DNA of 60,000 nt from Adiantum capillus-veneris (taxonomy: Eukaryota > Streptophyta > Polypodiopsida > Polypodiales > Pteridaceae): positions 103,762,355 to 103,822,354 of the forward strand of contig CM043943.1 of NCBI GenBank assembly GCA_014529385.2, read 5' to 3'. This document shows positions 33,458 through 46,956 of the stretch, in pieces. Made by a program: the position numbers and the translations under genes. Under the pieces are notes generated by a model. That model was given only the letters and a program-made list of their open reading frames with translations, ran no database searches and was not told where the DNA came from. Position 1 is the first letter of the stretch, and every line of letters starts with the position of its first letter.

Positions 33458-34759
33458 TGTCACGAGGACACGGCAACTGCTAACATTAGTTGTTGGTTTC
33501 TTTCCAATGATTTTATTTAATTTTTGGGACCCTCTTTTGAACTTGAAAATGGCCGGACATTGTATGCTAGTGTGGACGGCCGAGAGTTTCACCCGCAGAC
33601 GGGAAGGCCTTGTTGCCACGAGTTGGTCGGGCTGACCGGCACTAGAATCCAAGCAGTAAAAGTATGTCTAGGCTCAATTCAAAGTCATTTACGCCCCTCG
33701 CTACACTTACAAGTCGGTGGATACTAGGAAATTAACTCAAAAGAGGCAAAGTGAACACTTAGCGGCTCCATATGATTTTGCCAAGTCCAGCTGAAGAGGG
33801 GGGCCCCAAAATGAGAGAGGAGGCTGATTTTTACTTAGTGTGACCTACAGAGTGTGTGTAAGTAGTTGGCGCAGGTGATGAAGCTTTAATGGAAAGCTTG
33901 CCTTCTCCCTTGCACTATGTAGCGTGATGATTCCGCTCTCACGCAACTCTCTCCCCTTTTGAATACAGAATCATGATACCCCGCTCGAGGGCTACTCATC
34001 TATATGTACAGTTATGTGGGTTCATGCGCGTATGCCGAGGTAAGAGCCTCTTGTCCAGGTAATAACTAATTGCTAATCACCCGCAGGAACAGGTGAAATC
34101 GGAGAGATTTCTCGCGAGGAATCTTGTCCGATTCAGAGGGCAAGTAGCCCAATAGGTGCCGGAGTATGAGGGCTCTCTACGGATGCATTCGGCTCACGAA
34201 ACGAAGCCCAAAACAGGAAATTACAGCCTGCTGTGTAAATTTGCAGGTCTAGGGTTTCGACCATAATCGGTCCCTAATACCCCCAGGAGGTCCGGAGAAG
34301 CGAGGGGATCGATAAATAGGTGATTTGGCGCAATTTCAGGGCAGAAAACAGAGAATTCAGCGTGTTGCAGATTCTTGCCAGGTTTTGTAAAGTGTCTGTA
34401 TGCGCCTAGAAAGTCATCCATTGTGTGGGGATTTTGTTTGTGAAGTTTCCTAGTACAATTATGATGCCGAAATCAGGCCAGGACAGGTCTTTTTCAGCCC
34501 GGATTATGCAGGACAGCGCGTAGGAAATCGCAGGTTTTATTCCCTTTTTGATAAGAATAAAGAAATACCAAAAGGGGTGCCAGTCTTTGGGGCCAATAGC
34601 TTGTCCGCGTTTGCTTGGAGCACTCTAGCTTCCAAGCCGTGTGTGTTCGAAGTGTTAATTCCAGTTACAGGTTTTATTTGCAAAGTTTCTCTGTGTCCTA
34701 AAGTCTAAAGTAACGTTTCGGGTGAAAGCCAAAGTCTACCGCCCTACGGGCCAATTTCA
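33458..34759 (+). repeat. G1 3' LTR
   Basis: 1,302 bp, starting TGTCACGAGG after a GGGGGGT purine stretch. It matches the 5' LTR at 33458-33530 and from about 33930 to the end. AATAAA is at 34556 and the hairpin block at 34561-34596. Confidence 0.88.
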
Positions 34760-34764
34760 GAATG

Positions 34765-34878
34765 TCTCCCAGTGCTTGATCTCCTCAACACACTCTCCCT
34801 ATGTCTCCGCAGCTCTAGCAAAAATAACTCGAGGCATCTCTGATCTTGATATCTCATGACTCTAGCCAATGGTTGTAG
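34765..34878 (-). mobile_element. LINE D (part 2)
   Basis: The minus strand reads ARVMRYQDQRCLELFLLELR and RHRESVLRRS, in frame with the ITDFF segment on the far side of G1 once G1 and one GAATG copy are removed. This matches LINE B near 45120-45200. It is 5'-truncated at about 34878. Confidence 0.88.
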
Positions 34879-34883
34879 TGGCA

Positions 34884-35285
34884 ATGATGTGTCGTGCTCT
34901 CTACTGTAGTGCAATGTGTATGAGCAGCACGCGACTTGACTAACTCACATAAGCAAGCTTACAATGCTGACACCATGAGTGGTGTGTGTCTTTATTATTT
35001 GAGGCCCCATCAAACAGGGGTCCCATAAGTTGGTTGGGGGTTAGGATTTTAATCCTTACCCTTCTTTAATAATTAGGCCACTCGGTAAGGATCTGTAAGT
35101 TGGTAAAGACGACTTCTTCTTCTGTTTCTGCTAGGATATAGGCCCCTTGGCCGGGTTGGTAAAGACCACTCCTCCTTCTGTTTTAGGGTATAGGCCCCTT
35201 GGCCGGGATTTGCAAGTTGGCTAGGGTTAGGCTCAGGGAACCCTAACTCGTTAGGTCTTCAGTGGCTTGACACGTCAACAATTTG
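34884..35285 (-). mobile_element. Gypsy LTR relic (G5)
   Basis: Ends in TTTGTGACA followed by TCCCCCCTTCTTGAAAG, the same LTR/polypurine junction seen at the left end of G3 (48738-48765). So this is a minus-orientation 3' LTR of a related element. Contains a near-duplicate stretch (TATAGGCCCCTTGGCCGGG at about 35140 and 35190). No pol follows. Confidence 0.65.
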
Positions 35286-36492
<1,207 letters not shown>

Positions 36493-36495
<3 letters not shown>

Positions 36496-36508
36496 CGGTG
36501 CGAGACCT
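36493..36508 (+). other. Candidate readthrough stop, LINE A
   Basis: TGACGGTGCGAGACCT, identical in LINEs B and C. Downstream the endonuclease frame is open in the same phase without an ATG before AVWNCNG. Confidence 0.6.
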
Positions 36509-39500
36509 ATGGGGTGACGCTCCGGATAGCGGTGTGGAATTGTAATGGATCATATAGGATAGATGTAGGTGCCTTTGAAGACAGCTTTAGGGACAGAGAC
36601 ATAGTTTTCTACTCAGAGACACACCAGATACCGGGACAGCGTATGCCACATGTGAAGGGTTATTTATGGGAAACAGCTGGTCGACCAGACAAGAGATCTC
36701 TACAGGGTAGCCGGGGTTCAGGAGGAGTAGCAGTCTTATTTAAGGAGAAGCTGAAACCACTACTACAGATTATCAGGAAAGATGAGCAAGCAAGGTATAT
36801 GTGGGTGAGAATGAGAGCCGAGACATGTAGATTTCTATATATCGCTATATGCTACTTCCCTTCGAGTACCTCAGTCTACTCCTCACCTAAAGGACAATCC
36901 CCTTTCTCCATATTGAATAATGATATATGGGAGTTCGCTAGAGATGGAGACATCGTTCTCTTAGGAGACTTTAATGCCAGAACGGCCAACTCTCAAGCAG
37001 TATTCTATGATACTTCTGAGGAAATGCTCAGAGAAGTGGATTTATCACAGAGGGGGCTTACTAGAAACTCACAGGATAAAGAACACACTGAATATGGGAG
37101 ACATCTCATGGAGATGGCAACTATACATGGTTTGGCCATACTTAATGGTCTAGAGAATTTCCCGTTATCTGGGGGATTCACATGCTTCCCGCACAGGCAT
37201 GGGGCCAGTACAGTGGATTATGTCATGACTTCACCAAGCTTTATTTCTAGTATCAAGGAATTTAAGGTGAGACCCAGACCGGTTGGGATTGCAGTGGATC
37301 ATGCTCTATTGACCTTATCAATCTCCTTCCAATACAATGCCTCTCAAGTACAAAGGAAGAAGACACACACAAGATATACTCACACGCCAGAAACTGATTC
37401 AGTCTATGTGGAAGAGATCTATAATAGGATGTGGACAGCCGAGCCAGTATATACTGTAGAGGAGATTACTTCTCAATTAACAGAGATACTACATGGAGCA
37501 GCACAAGAGGCATACCCACATACTCAACCTGATCAGAAGAGAGGATCTGGGAACATGCCTCAAAACAGTTGGTATGACGAGGAATGCAGAGAGATGAGAA
37601 CCCAGGTCCAGAAAGAGCTTACACTTGGGATCATCACATATAAGCAGTCTCGGATTGCTCTTCGGCGTATAGTACGTCGCAAGAAAAGGGCATTTTTAGC
37701 CAAACTGGAGAAGGATTTATATCAGCTCTTCTTGAGTCAGGACTCACATGAGGCTTAGCGCTTATTTCACGAGCACTCACCGCCTCCGACGATTACTTCT
37801 CCTGAGATCTGGGGTCAATATGTAACATCATTATATATGGTATCTGGACAGCCTCCATATACCAGATCCGCTAGAGCCATGCCCTGCTACTAGTACTTTC
37901 TTTACTACGGAAATGGTGGAAAAAGCCATTGATAAGATGAAGACAAGAAGAGCATATGATCATGATGGTTTAGTAGCAGAACATCTGATCCATGCCAGGG
38001 ATCTACTTTCAGAAGTCCTTGCTCGTCTGTTTAATCGGGTCATGTGTGAAGGATTACCTGAATCTTGGAAATTATCTACTATCGTACCTATTTTCAAGTC
38101 AGGGGATCCTATGATACCCGGGAACTACCGTACCATTATGGTAGGTCACACTTTGACCCGAATGTACGCATCCATTCTTGAACAAAAATTGAGTAGATGG
38201 GCAGAGAATGAGGGCATAAGGGCAACAAGACAAGCTGGATTCAGCAGGGGTTATTCCACTTTAGATCATATTCTTACGCTCAGAGCCATTATTGCGGAAG
38301 GAAGAGCAAACGGGAGAAGGATGTATTGTTGCTTTGTGGATTTTCGGAAAGCTTTTGATACCGTACCAAGGGCCAGATTGATGCGCAGGATGCAAGAGTT
38401 AGGGGTCCCCAAAGAGATTATTTGGGGGATCATGGCCTTATACGGGTCAGTAACTGGTTATGTACATACTCCAGAAGGGTATTCCGACATTGTTCACTCC
38501 ACCGTTGGAGTAAAGCAGGGATGCCCACTGTCCCCCACTTTATTTGGTATGTACATAGATGAGGTATCAGATTACATTGATAGAGAAGGTGACAGAGGTG
38601 CTCAACTTGTAGGGTCATGGATCCCTTTGTTGTTGTATGCAGATGATATTGTATTGATAGCAAAATCACCAGATGGAATGCAGAGGCAGCTAGATGCATT
38701 ACATAAATTCGCGGAGGACAGTGGACTGTCGGTAAACTTGGGTAAAACCAAAGTTATGGTGTTTAACACCACACCGCAGTGGGTTAGGAGATCGGACCTA
38801 CATTTGCATATGGCCAGGATACAGTAGAGTACACAGATGCATACACATACCTTGGGGTGGTATTCGCAGGACCGAAGTTTACTCTTAAGAAAGCAGCGGA
38901 TGCTAGATTATCCAGAGCCTCTGCAGCCCTGGGAGGGTTGGAGAGGATGTGTTCACAAGTGCAGTTTCAGGAACCACGAACAAAACTTTGGCTCTTTGAT
39001 ACTGTGGTGGCTTTGGCTATGCTTTATGGGGTCCAGATTTGGGGACCATCTATGGATCAGGATAGTTGGAAGTCAATGGAGAGACCTTTGGTATCTATGA
39101 TTTCCTGCATGATTAGAGCCAAGGCCTCCGTACCACACGCGATTACCCGAGCGGAACTAGCGGCCCCTCCAATAGAAATTGAAGCTCTTACCAGATCAGT
39201 CTCCTTTATACATGGTTTGTGGGATACAAATAATGGCCGATATACTAGACTGGCCCTCGAATCCTCTCGACAATTGGCAATGAAAGGGGATACATCATGC
39301 TGGTATGCGCAATTGTCCTTGTGGTTTCAGAGACACGGGTTCAGTATGGAAAGATTACCCCCTTTCCACTACTCTCTTGAGGCTCCATCACTGGCAATTA
39401 CACAAACGGAGATTAATAAAATTATCCGACAGGATCTTATACAGTTGGATACTAAGAGGACATGGGTAGACCCTACACAAGAATTGGGCACGAAGATGGC

Positions 39501-40137
39501 CGACTACAAAGAAAACTTCCTACAACTATCTGAAGATGGATTTGTGATTCGCCCGAGTTACATGGATACCCACCTGTCTCATGGTTTGAGATGTGCTATT
39601 GGTCAGATTCGTACATCCTCACACCAGTTGGAAATTGAATTTGGAAGATTTAGGGGAATCCCATCTGAGAGCAGAATTTTCAAGTTATGCGGAATGGAGC
39701 CGGAGACAGAATTACACTATATATGCCACTGCACAGTATACTATGAGATACGTGGGCGTTTTCATTGCCTCTTTAAAGAAGGCTTTGGACCTCTAGATAG
39801 AATCATGCAATACCAAGATCAAAGATGCTTAGGCTTGTACCTACTGGAACTACATCGGCACAGGGATAATCTAATGAGAAGACAAAGAGCACTACGGCCT
39901 CAGAGGCAGATCACAGACTTCTTCGGATCCAGAGAAGTAGGAGTGGAAGGGGAAGCAAGAGGCCAGCAGCCAACACAAAGGAGTACCCACATTCATACCA
40001 AAGGCACCATAGTTGACGGAGCAATTGAGCTTAGGAAATCGAGACGACCACGACCAAGATGCAGAAGCACACTTCACCGGAGGAGACTACAACAAAGGAT
40101 TAGAAGCATTCTAGCCAGACACCCAAAATGCTCCTAA
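36496..40137 (+). pseudogene. LINE A ORF2: endonuclease / reverse transcriptase
   Basis: APE-type endonuclease: AVWNCNGS, FYSETHQ, YFPSSTSVY, LLGDFNAR near 36961 and VDYVMTSP. RT: STIVPIFKSGDPMIPGNYRT, FVDFRKAFDTVPRARLM, GVKQGCPLSPTLFGMYIDE and LLLYADDIVL near 38630. The C-terminus has CAIGQIRTSS, a CX2C...HX4C-type finger (KLCGMEPETELHYICHC) and a basic end (KSRRPRPRCRSTLHRRRLQQ). Breaks: TAG at 37756 where B has TGG, a frameshift near 37865, and a frameshift near 38810-38860. The catalytic Glu of SETH and YADD are kept. No RNase H domain was seen. Confidence 0.93.
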
Positions 40138-40266
40138 GAAGTTTATTTAATACTTTGTATTTAGTTTTTTCACATTTAGTTTCACACTTTTCAAACTTAG
40201 TACTTTAGTACTAAGGTACCTAGACATTGTAACAGATTCACCACTTTTGTATCAGTTTGGTCTCAT

Positions 40267-40281
40267 AGGTCATTCTGGCCT
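40267..40281 (+). other. Conserved 3'-UTR hairpin, LINE A
   Basis: AGGTCATTCTGGCCT: a 6-bp stem with a 3-base loop, about 30 bases before the TC tract. The equivalent in B is at 45654-45668, and a partly decayed one in D at 14658-14672 (minus). Confidence 0.6.
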
Positions 40282-40305
40282 TTTGAAGACGTTTCATTTC
40301 ATTTC

Positions 40306-40414
<109 letters not shown>

Positions 40415-40489
40415 GCGGTAGCAAAATCTCCACCGCCCCATCCCAAGTGCGAACCTTGAAACTGGGAGACTCTGTCAACGTTGCTTCAG

Positions 40490-40629
40490 CCTCAGCACCA
40501 CAGCGCGCAGGTTTCAGTCAGCTCCACAGCGCGCAGGTTTCAGCCTCAGCACCACAGCGCGCAAATTTCGGCCTCAGCAACACAGTGCGCAAGTTTTCAG
40601 CCTCAGTACCACAGCGCACAGGTTTTAAG
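40490..40629 (+). repeat. Five tandem 26-29 bp units in the LINE B 5' UTR
   Basis: Units of the form CCTCAGCACCACAGCGCGCA plus GGTTTCAG, slightly diverged from each other. They may be promoter monomers; no other copy is in the window. Confidence 0.85.
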
Positions 40630-40978
40630 GCAGGTTGGGGTTGTTGAAAGTACAGGTCTGCAGAAACGAAAAGGGAGCAGGTCACTGGCGCACCCTCTCT
40701 CTCTCTCTCTCTTTATCAACACAGTGCTAGACTTCCCATCGCCGTCACCCTCTGCAGTGCCCACCAGCTTTACCGGCTTGCAACGTTCATCAAATCTGCA
40801 GGGATTTATTTGCAAGGAATTTGAAAACTGCAAAGCTCACAGAAATTGCAAATTGACACATACAGAAAGCAAACATATGCCATGTAGGCTGAATGGGGAA
40901 ACATATGTATGCATAATGCGGTGCGTATAGGTTGCTCTCTCCTCTCTCTCAGAAAGTGAAACAAATAAGGCAAGACAA

Positions 40979-41848
40979 ATGGCGGCGCACTACATGGTCA
41001 CAAGCAAGAGGATGACAGCCATTGAAAAGGAGTTGAAAGAATGCAAAGCTCACATGGATGAGTGGAAGAAAGAGAAGAATTTAATTCTCGAATGGAAAAA
41101 GAGGGAGGAACAGGCGAGGGAACTAGAACGCAAGGAGTTCCGGGATGAAATTCAAGCTTTAAAAAGTAGCATCTCAGCCCTTCGGGAGGAACACGACGAA
41201 ACCAAAGAGGGAAGACGCCTTGAAGATGGGGAAATTCAGCCATCAATGATTGACGAGCTGAATAGTATACGAGCACAAGTCAAAGAAATAAAGGAGGAAG
41301 GAGAAATGAAGACCTCATGGGTGGAGGTTCTCCCCAAAACGCAAAAGAAAATGGACGAGGCTGAAAAATGGATTGAAGTTGTCAAGAAGGGAAAGGGCAA
41401 GGAAATTCCGACTACACCCGACATCATCAACAAAACACTAGAAGAGGAACAACGAAGAAGGGTACGCGCTCTACACGTGAGAGTGACCGGCCTAAAAGAT
41501 TCAGATAAGGTGGACCAAGAGGTGAAGAGCCTCATGTCCATGATGGGGGTGGAGAAGCCCTCGCACACACAAGCTTGGAGAGTGGGCAAGAAGAGTGAAG
41601 GTAATGGGGAGAGTTCAAAAGGACGGGCTCTCATTTTGCGCTTTCCCTCCATGGAAGAAAAGAAAGACTTTTTAAAGAAGAGGCCAACCCTCAAGAAAAC
41701 AGGTATCTTTTTAGGAGATGATCTTACGCTCTCACAGCTTGCACATATGAGAGAGGTCATGCCAGAGATTATAGCAGCAAGGGAGAAGGGGAAGTTAGCT
41801 TTCTACAGAAATGGACGAGTAGTGATTACAGAGCACCGCTCTACATGA
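40979..41848 (+). CDS. LINE B ORF1 protein
   Basis: 289 residues from ATG 40979 (MAAHYMVTSKRM) to TGA 41846-41848. Residues 10-125 are strongly charged and predicted coiled coil (ATGs before this are out of frame). About 155-285 forms the RRM-like and C-terminal parts: RRRVRALHVRVTG, ALILRFPSMEEKKDFLKKRP, GIFLGDDLTLSQLAHMREVM. This architecture matches L1-type ORF1 RNA chaperones. It is intact. The stop sits in TGACGG, and the ORF2 frame continues in phase, so a fused ORF1-ORF2 product by readthrough is possible. Confidence 0.9.
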   Translation: MAAHYMVTSKRMTAIEKELKECKAHMDEWKKEKNLILEWKKREEQARELERKEFRDEIQALKSSISALREEHDETKEGRRLEDGEIQPSMIDELNSIRAQVKEIKEEGEMKTSWVEVLPKTQKKMDEAEKWIEVVKKGKGKEIPTTPDIINKTLEEEQRRRVRALHVRVTGLKDSDKVDQEVKSLMSMMGVEKPSHTQAWRVGKKSEGNGESSKGRALILRFPSMEEKKDFLKKRPTLKKTGIFLGDDLTLSQLAHMREVMPEIIAAREKGKLAFYRNGRVVITEHRST

Positions 41849-41861
41849 CGGTGCGAGACCT
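41846..41861 (+). other. Candidate readthrough stop, LINE B
   Basis: TGACGGTGCGAGACCT, then ten codons to an ATG (41879) immediately before AVWNCNG. This is the only one of the three copies with an ATG there. Confidence 0.6.
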
Positions 41862-44800
41862 ATGGGACCACTCTCAGGATGGCAGTTTGGAACTGTAATG
41901 GTTCGTATAGACTTGATGTGGGGGCCTTTGAGGATAGCTTCAGAGACAGAGACATTGTTTTCTACTCAAAGACTCATCAGGCTCCAGGACAGTTGATGCC
42001 GCACATATCAGGATACAGATGGGAGACAGCTTGTAGGACATGCACCAGAACTGCACATGGGACTAGAGGATCAGGAGGTGTAGCAGTTCTTTTCAGAGAG
42101 GAGCTCCAACCACTATTGCACATAGTTCGGAGAGATGATCAGGCCAGATACTTGTGGGTGAGGCTGAGGGCAGAGACTGGACGTTTCTTGTACATCGCCA
42201 TATGCTATTTTCCTCCCAGCACTTCAGTATATGCTTCACCCAGAGGACAGTCTCCTTACTCTGCACTTGATGATGATATCTGGGAGTTCTCCAGAGATGG
42301 AGACATCATACTCCTGGGGGATTTCAATGCCCGTACAGGCAGCTCACAGACAGTCTTCTATGACACATCAGAGGAGATGCTTAGAGAGCTAGAGCCAGAG
42401 GAGTTGGGACTTGAGAGATGCTCACACGACAGAGAGCATACAGAGTATGGGAGATACCTGAGAGAGATGACGACTACTCACAGTTTAGCCATACTGAATG
42501 GCTTAACGACTTTCCCATTGTCTACAGGTTTTACTTGTTTTCCACATAGACATGGGTCCAACACTGTAGACTATGTTCTGACACATCCGAGCTTTATCTC
42601 TCACATTCAGGATTTCACAGTGGGGCCCAGGCCAGTTGGGATAGCAGTAGATCATGCACTTTTAACATTATCAGTCTCCTTTGAGTACAATACATCTCAG
42701 GCCTCACGGGGTGGTGGACATACACGCTATACTTTTACACCAGAGACTGACTCAGTCTATGTAGAGGAGATACGTAGGCTTTTATGCACATCAGAGCCAG
42801 TATACACAGTGGAGGAGATCACATCTATGCTGACAGTGACATTACATGGGGCAGCGACAGAGGCATATCCACACACTCAGCCGGGGCAGAGACGTCTTTC
42901 TGGGCACATGCCTCAGAACAACTGGTATGATGAGGAGTGTAGACAGAGGAGAGCTCAGATACAGCGGGACCTTACATTGGGAGTGATCACCTATAGACAG
43001 TCTCGCATTGCTACACGACGACTAGTGAGGCGGAAGAAGCGAGCTTTCTTGGTCCAGATGGAGCAAGATTTATATCAGCTCTTCCTTAGTAGAGATTCAG
43101 GAGAGGCTTGGCGTCTATTCCATGAGAAGTCTCCCCCACCAGTGATTACTTCTACAGAGATATGGGGGCAGTATGCAACATCTTTATACACTGTACCTGG
43201 ACAACCACCATTACCAGACCCACCACAGCCATGTCCAGCTACGAGCACCTTCTTTACCACTGAGATGGTAAAGGAGGCCATTGACAGGATGAAGACCAGA
43301 CGGGCACAGGATCATGAGGGTTTGGTAGCAGAGCACATTATACATGCTGGGGATTTGTTGGCAGAGATGCTTGCACGGCTATTCAACCGTGTCATGTGTG
43401 AGGGTCTCCCTGAGTCTTGGAGATTATCTACTATTGTACCTATCTTCAAGACAGGTGACCCCACAGTGCCGGGGAATTACCGTACTATCATGGTAGGACA
43501 CACATTGGCACGGTTATATGCATCCATCCTCAAGCATAGGCTGAGCAGTTGGGCAGAGATTATGGGCATACGAGCACCTGGGCAGGCTGGTTTCAGAAGG
43601 GGTTTCTCCACACTAGATCATGTCTTTACACTCAGAGCTATCATTGAGGAGGGTCGAGCACATGGTAGACGGATATACTGCAGCTTTGTGGATTTTTGCA
43701 AAGCCTTTGACACAGTGCCGAGGGCCAGATTGATGCACCGGCTTATGGAATTGGGGGTACCCACAGAGCTGATGTGGGGGATCATGGCATTGTACAGTTC
43801 AGTGATGGGTCATGTACGCACATCAGAGGGGATATCCGACATAGTTCACTCCACCATCGGAGTGAAACAGGGATGCCCACTGTCCTCTACTTTATTTGGT
43901 ATGTATGTTGATGGGGTCTCTGATTATATTGACAGAGGAGGAGATAGAGGTGCTCAGCTTGCAGGGACATGGATCCCTCTTTTATTGTATGCTGACGATA
44001 TCGTGTTGATATCAGAATCGCCAGAGGGTATGCAGAGACATTTGGACGCATTGCATAGTTTTGCAGAGGATAGTGGATTGTCTCTCAACCTTCGTAAAAC
44101 CAAGGTCATGGTATTTAATACCACGCCACAGTGGGTTAGGAGATCAGCACCTACTTTCACATATGGACAGGACAGTATGGAGTACACTGATGCATACACA
44201 TATCTTGGGGTGGTCTTTAGTGGACCGAGGTTCACACTGAAAGTGGCAGCAGACACTAGATTGACTCGTGCCTATGCAGCCCTAGGTGGTTTAGAGAGGA
44301 TTTGTTCGCAAGTTCAGTTCCAGGAACCTCGAACAAAGCTCTGGCTTTTCGATACTTTGGTCGCTTCAGTTATGCACTACGCGGTTCAGGTTTGGGGACC
44401 GTCTATTGACAGTGCTGGATGGACTAATATGGAGAGACCCCTGATATCTATGATTTCTAGGCTGATTAGAGCCAAGGCCTCAGTCCCACATGACATCATA
44501 CGAGCGGAGCTGGCTGCCCCACCTATGGAGGTTGAGGCACTCACCAGATCAGTATCATTTGTACACAGCTTATGGGACACCACCAGGGACAGGTATGCCA
44601 GGCTTGCTCTCGAGTCATCCAGACAGCTGGCATTACAGGGAGATACATCATGTTGGTATGCACAGATGAGCTCATGGTTTCAGAGGCATGGTTTCAGCAT
44701 GGACAGGCTGCCCCCTTTCCAGTATTCTATTGATGCACCATCCTTGGCTCTTACACGGATGGAGACTACTAGACTCATTCGGCAGGATCTTATCCAGCTT

Positions 44801-45461
44801 GATAGCAAGAGGACATGGATAGAACCATCACGGGAGTTGGGTACGAAGAGGGTTTTCTATAGAGAACATCTTCTTCAACTCACGACAGACGGATTTGCCA
44901 CACGGCCCAGTTACATGTGCTATTGGCCAGATTCGCACATCTTCACACCAGCTTGGGATTGAGACAGGTAGATTCAGAGGCATACCAGCATACAGTAGGA
45001 TATGTCAGTTATGCCATGCAGAACCAGAGACAGAGTTTCACTACATATGTTGCTGCACAGTCTACTATGAGATACGGGGATGCTTTCATTGTCTATTCAG
45101 AGATGGTTTTGACTCGTTAGACAGAGTCATGAGATATCAGGATCAAAGATGTCTCAGATTATTCCTACTTGAGATTCAGAGACATAGAGACGCTCTATTG
45201 AATGGGCAAAGACAGAGACAGTCCCAGAGACGCATCTCAGATTTCTTCAGTCTGAGTACCACAGAGTCAGAGGGGACACCACCACCAGAGAGCTCAGTTC
45301 CCACCCATACACACATCAGCGGTACTCTCATTGATCGAGCTATAGAGTTAGGGAGATCGAGACGACCGCGACTGAGGAGGGGAGCCACGCAGCACCGGCG
45401 GAGATTGCGGCAGAGGATCCACAGGATTCTAGCACGACACCCAGAATGTCGATCGAGATAG
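41849..45461 (+). pseudogene. LINE B ORF2: endonuclease / reverse transcriptase, one frameshift
   Basis: In phase with the ORF1 stop and open to 44962 from ATG 41879 (1,027 residues). Endonuclease: AVWNCNGS (residues 2-9), FYSKTHQ, where Lys replaces the catalytic Glu of SETH, LLGDFNAR (about 145-152), NTVDYVL and VDHALL. RT: STIVPIFKTGD (about 516), FVDFCKAFDTVPRARLM, GVKQGCPLS and YADD (about 704). A deletion of about 28 bases near 44915, compared with LINE A, shifts the frame. The C-terminal finger (QLCHAEPETEFHYICCC) and basic tail (ELGRSRRPRLRRGATQHRRR) continue to the TAG at 45459. Just two visible lesions separate it from an intact protein. Confidence 0.93.
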
Positions 45462-45653
45462 GCTTCATGCTACTGCTATATTGTATCATGGTGACACTTA
45501 TCCCCACTTTGTACCTTTATGGCATGATACCATTGCTCAGCCTACCAGCCACCCATAGGAGTCGGTAGCACTCCTATCAGTTCTTTGTTTGTAGTTTTCT
45601 TGTTTGTACCCAGACTTGGTACTAGACTCATCAGTGTAATCAGTTGGTCTCAT

Positions 45654-45668
45654 AGGTCATTTTGGCCT
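45654..45668 (+). other. Conserved 3'-UTR hairpin, LINE B
   Basis: AGGTCATTTTGGCCT, the same stem as in LINE A with a TTT loop. Confidence 0.6.
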
Positions 45669-45693
45669 CTTGTAGACGTTAATATATCATTTC

Positions 45694-45696
<3 letters not shown>

Positions 45697-45778
<82 letters not shown>
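45697..45778 (+). repeat. (TC)n microsatellite, 82 bp
   Basis: Lies between the 3' end of LINE B and the 5' UTR of LINE C. Confidence 0.97.
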
Positions 45779-45782
<4 letters not shown>

Positions 45783-46084
45783 AAGCAGACAGCACACGCT
45801 GTACAGTGTGAGTGGTGTACGGGGCTTTGCAGCAGACGTGGGACAGTTTGCGCAGCGGGTCGCGACAAGGTGGGTCTATTTGCAACAGAGCTAGGTCACC
45901 ATCGCGTTTAGCCAGTGCGAGTTGGAGCAACAGAACACCATCAGTACTCAGCAACCTTACTAAACACGAGCAGAACCGAGGGCCTGCATAACAGGGGCCA
46001 TTCCTATGGAGGTCATGAGCGCTTCACCAATTTGCAAGTCCTGTACGAAGGCAACCTTCATGCTTACAAACAAGCGGATAACAC

Positions 46085-46943
46085 GTGGAAAGGGAGATGA
46101 AGGAATGGAAATCAGAGATGGAAGGATGGTGGAAGGAGAAGGCCAACCTTCTTCAAATGTTCCTCAACGAAGGCACGCAATGGAAGGAGGAGAAAGAGGA
46201 CCTGCACATAGAGATACAAGCACTTAAGGCGGATCCACAAGCACTCAAAGAAGAGGTCTCAGCCCTCAAGTGAGAACTTGCTGATAGAGGAAGCAATGGA
46301 CTAGAGGAAGGGAATTCCAACCCTCGATGATAGAGGAAATCAAGGTAATCAAGGAACAGGTACGGATGATCAAAGAGGAAGAGAAACAGAATGGGGCAAA
46401 GACGTCTTCGTGGGTGGATGTAATCACGAAGACACAGAAGAAGGCGGATGAGGCCGAGAAATGGATAGAAGTCGCTAAGAAAGGGAAAGGGAAAGAAACC
46501 GCATCTATCCCTACTCCTACAATCATCAAAATGACTTTAGAAGAAGAGCAGGGAAGGAAGACTAGAGCTTTGCACATACGAATAACAAGTCTAAAAGACC
46601 GAGATGATGTGGAAGGGGAAGTCAAAGAACTTCTCCACATGATGGGTAGTGAGGCTACTCATACAAAGGCATGGAGGGTAGGGAACAAGACACAAGGAAA
46701 TGGGGAGACTTCAAAAGAAAGAGCCCTAATCATGCGCTTCCCATCCATGGAGGCAAAGGACTTCTTGAAATGAAGCGTCCTACAGTAAAGAAAACGGGCA
46801 TATTCCTTGGAGATGACCTCACACTCACATAGCTTGCTCATATGCAAGAAGTTATGCCCGAGATAATGAGAGCTCCAGACAAAGGGAAAGTGGCCTTCTA
46901 CAAGGATGGACGAGTGGTTATTCTGGAGAAGCATCCCGCATGA
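46085..46943 (+). pseudogene. LINE C ORF1, broken
   Basis: Coiled-coil part from about 46085 (MKEWKSEMEGWWKEKANLLQ), stopped at 46271. The central part is open from 46327 to 46773 (KTQKKADEAEKWIEVAKKGK; RKTRALHIRITSLKDRDD). After a one-base-type frameshift near 46770, RPTVKKTGIFLGDDLTLT, a TAG, and LAHMQEVMPEI lead to the TGA at 46941-46943. This aligns with LINE B ORF1 along its whole length. Confidence 0.88.
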
Positions 46944-46956
46944 CGGTGCGAGACCT
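46941..46956 (+). other. Candidate readthrough stop, LINE C
   Basis: TGACGGTGCGAGACCT, then in-phase codons to GTGGCTAGATGGAATTG (VARWNCNG-type start) without an ATG. Confidence 0.6.

Larger units (their letters stand above)
15091..34759 (+). mobile_element. G1: Ty3/gypsy chromodomain element, split by G2
   Basis: Begins TGTCACGAGG and ends ...CCAATTTCA, with identical 5-bp flanks GAATG (15086-15090 and 34760-34764). It inserted into LINE D, whose frame resumes on both sides. Contents in order: 5' LTR, gag remnant, reverse transcriptase, the G2 insertion, RNase H, integrase, chromodomain-like end, 3' LTR. Without G2 it would be about 6.9 kb. No protease was recognised between gag and RT, so an internal deletion is likely. 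Confidence 0.92.
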
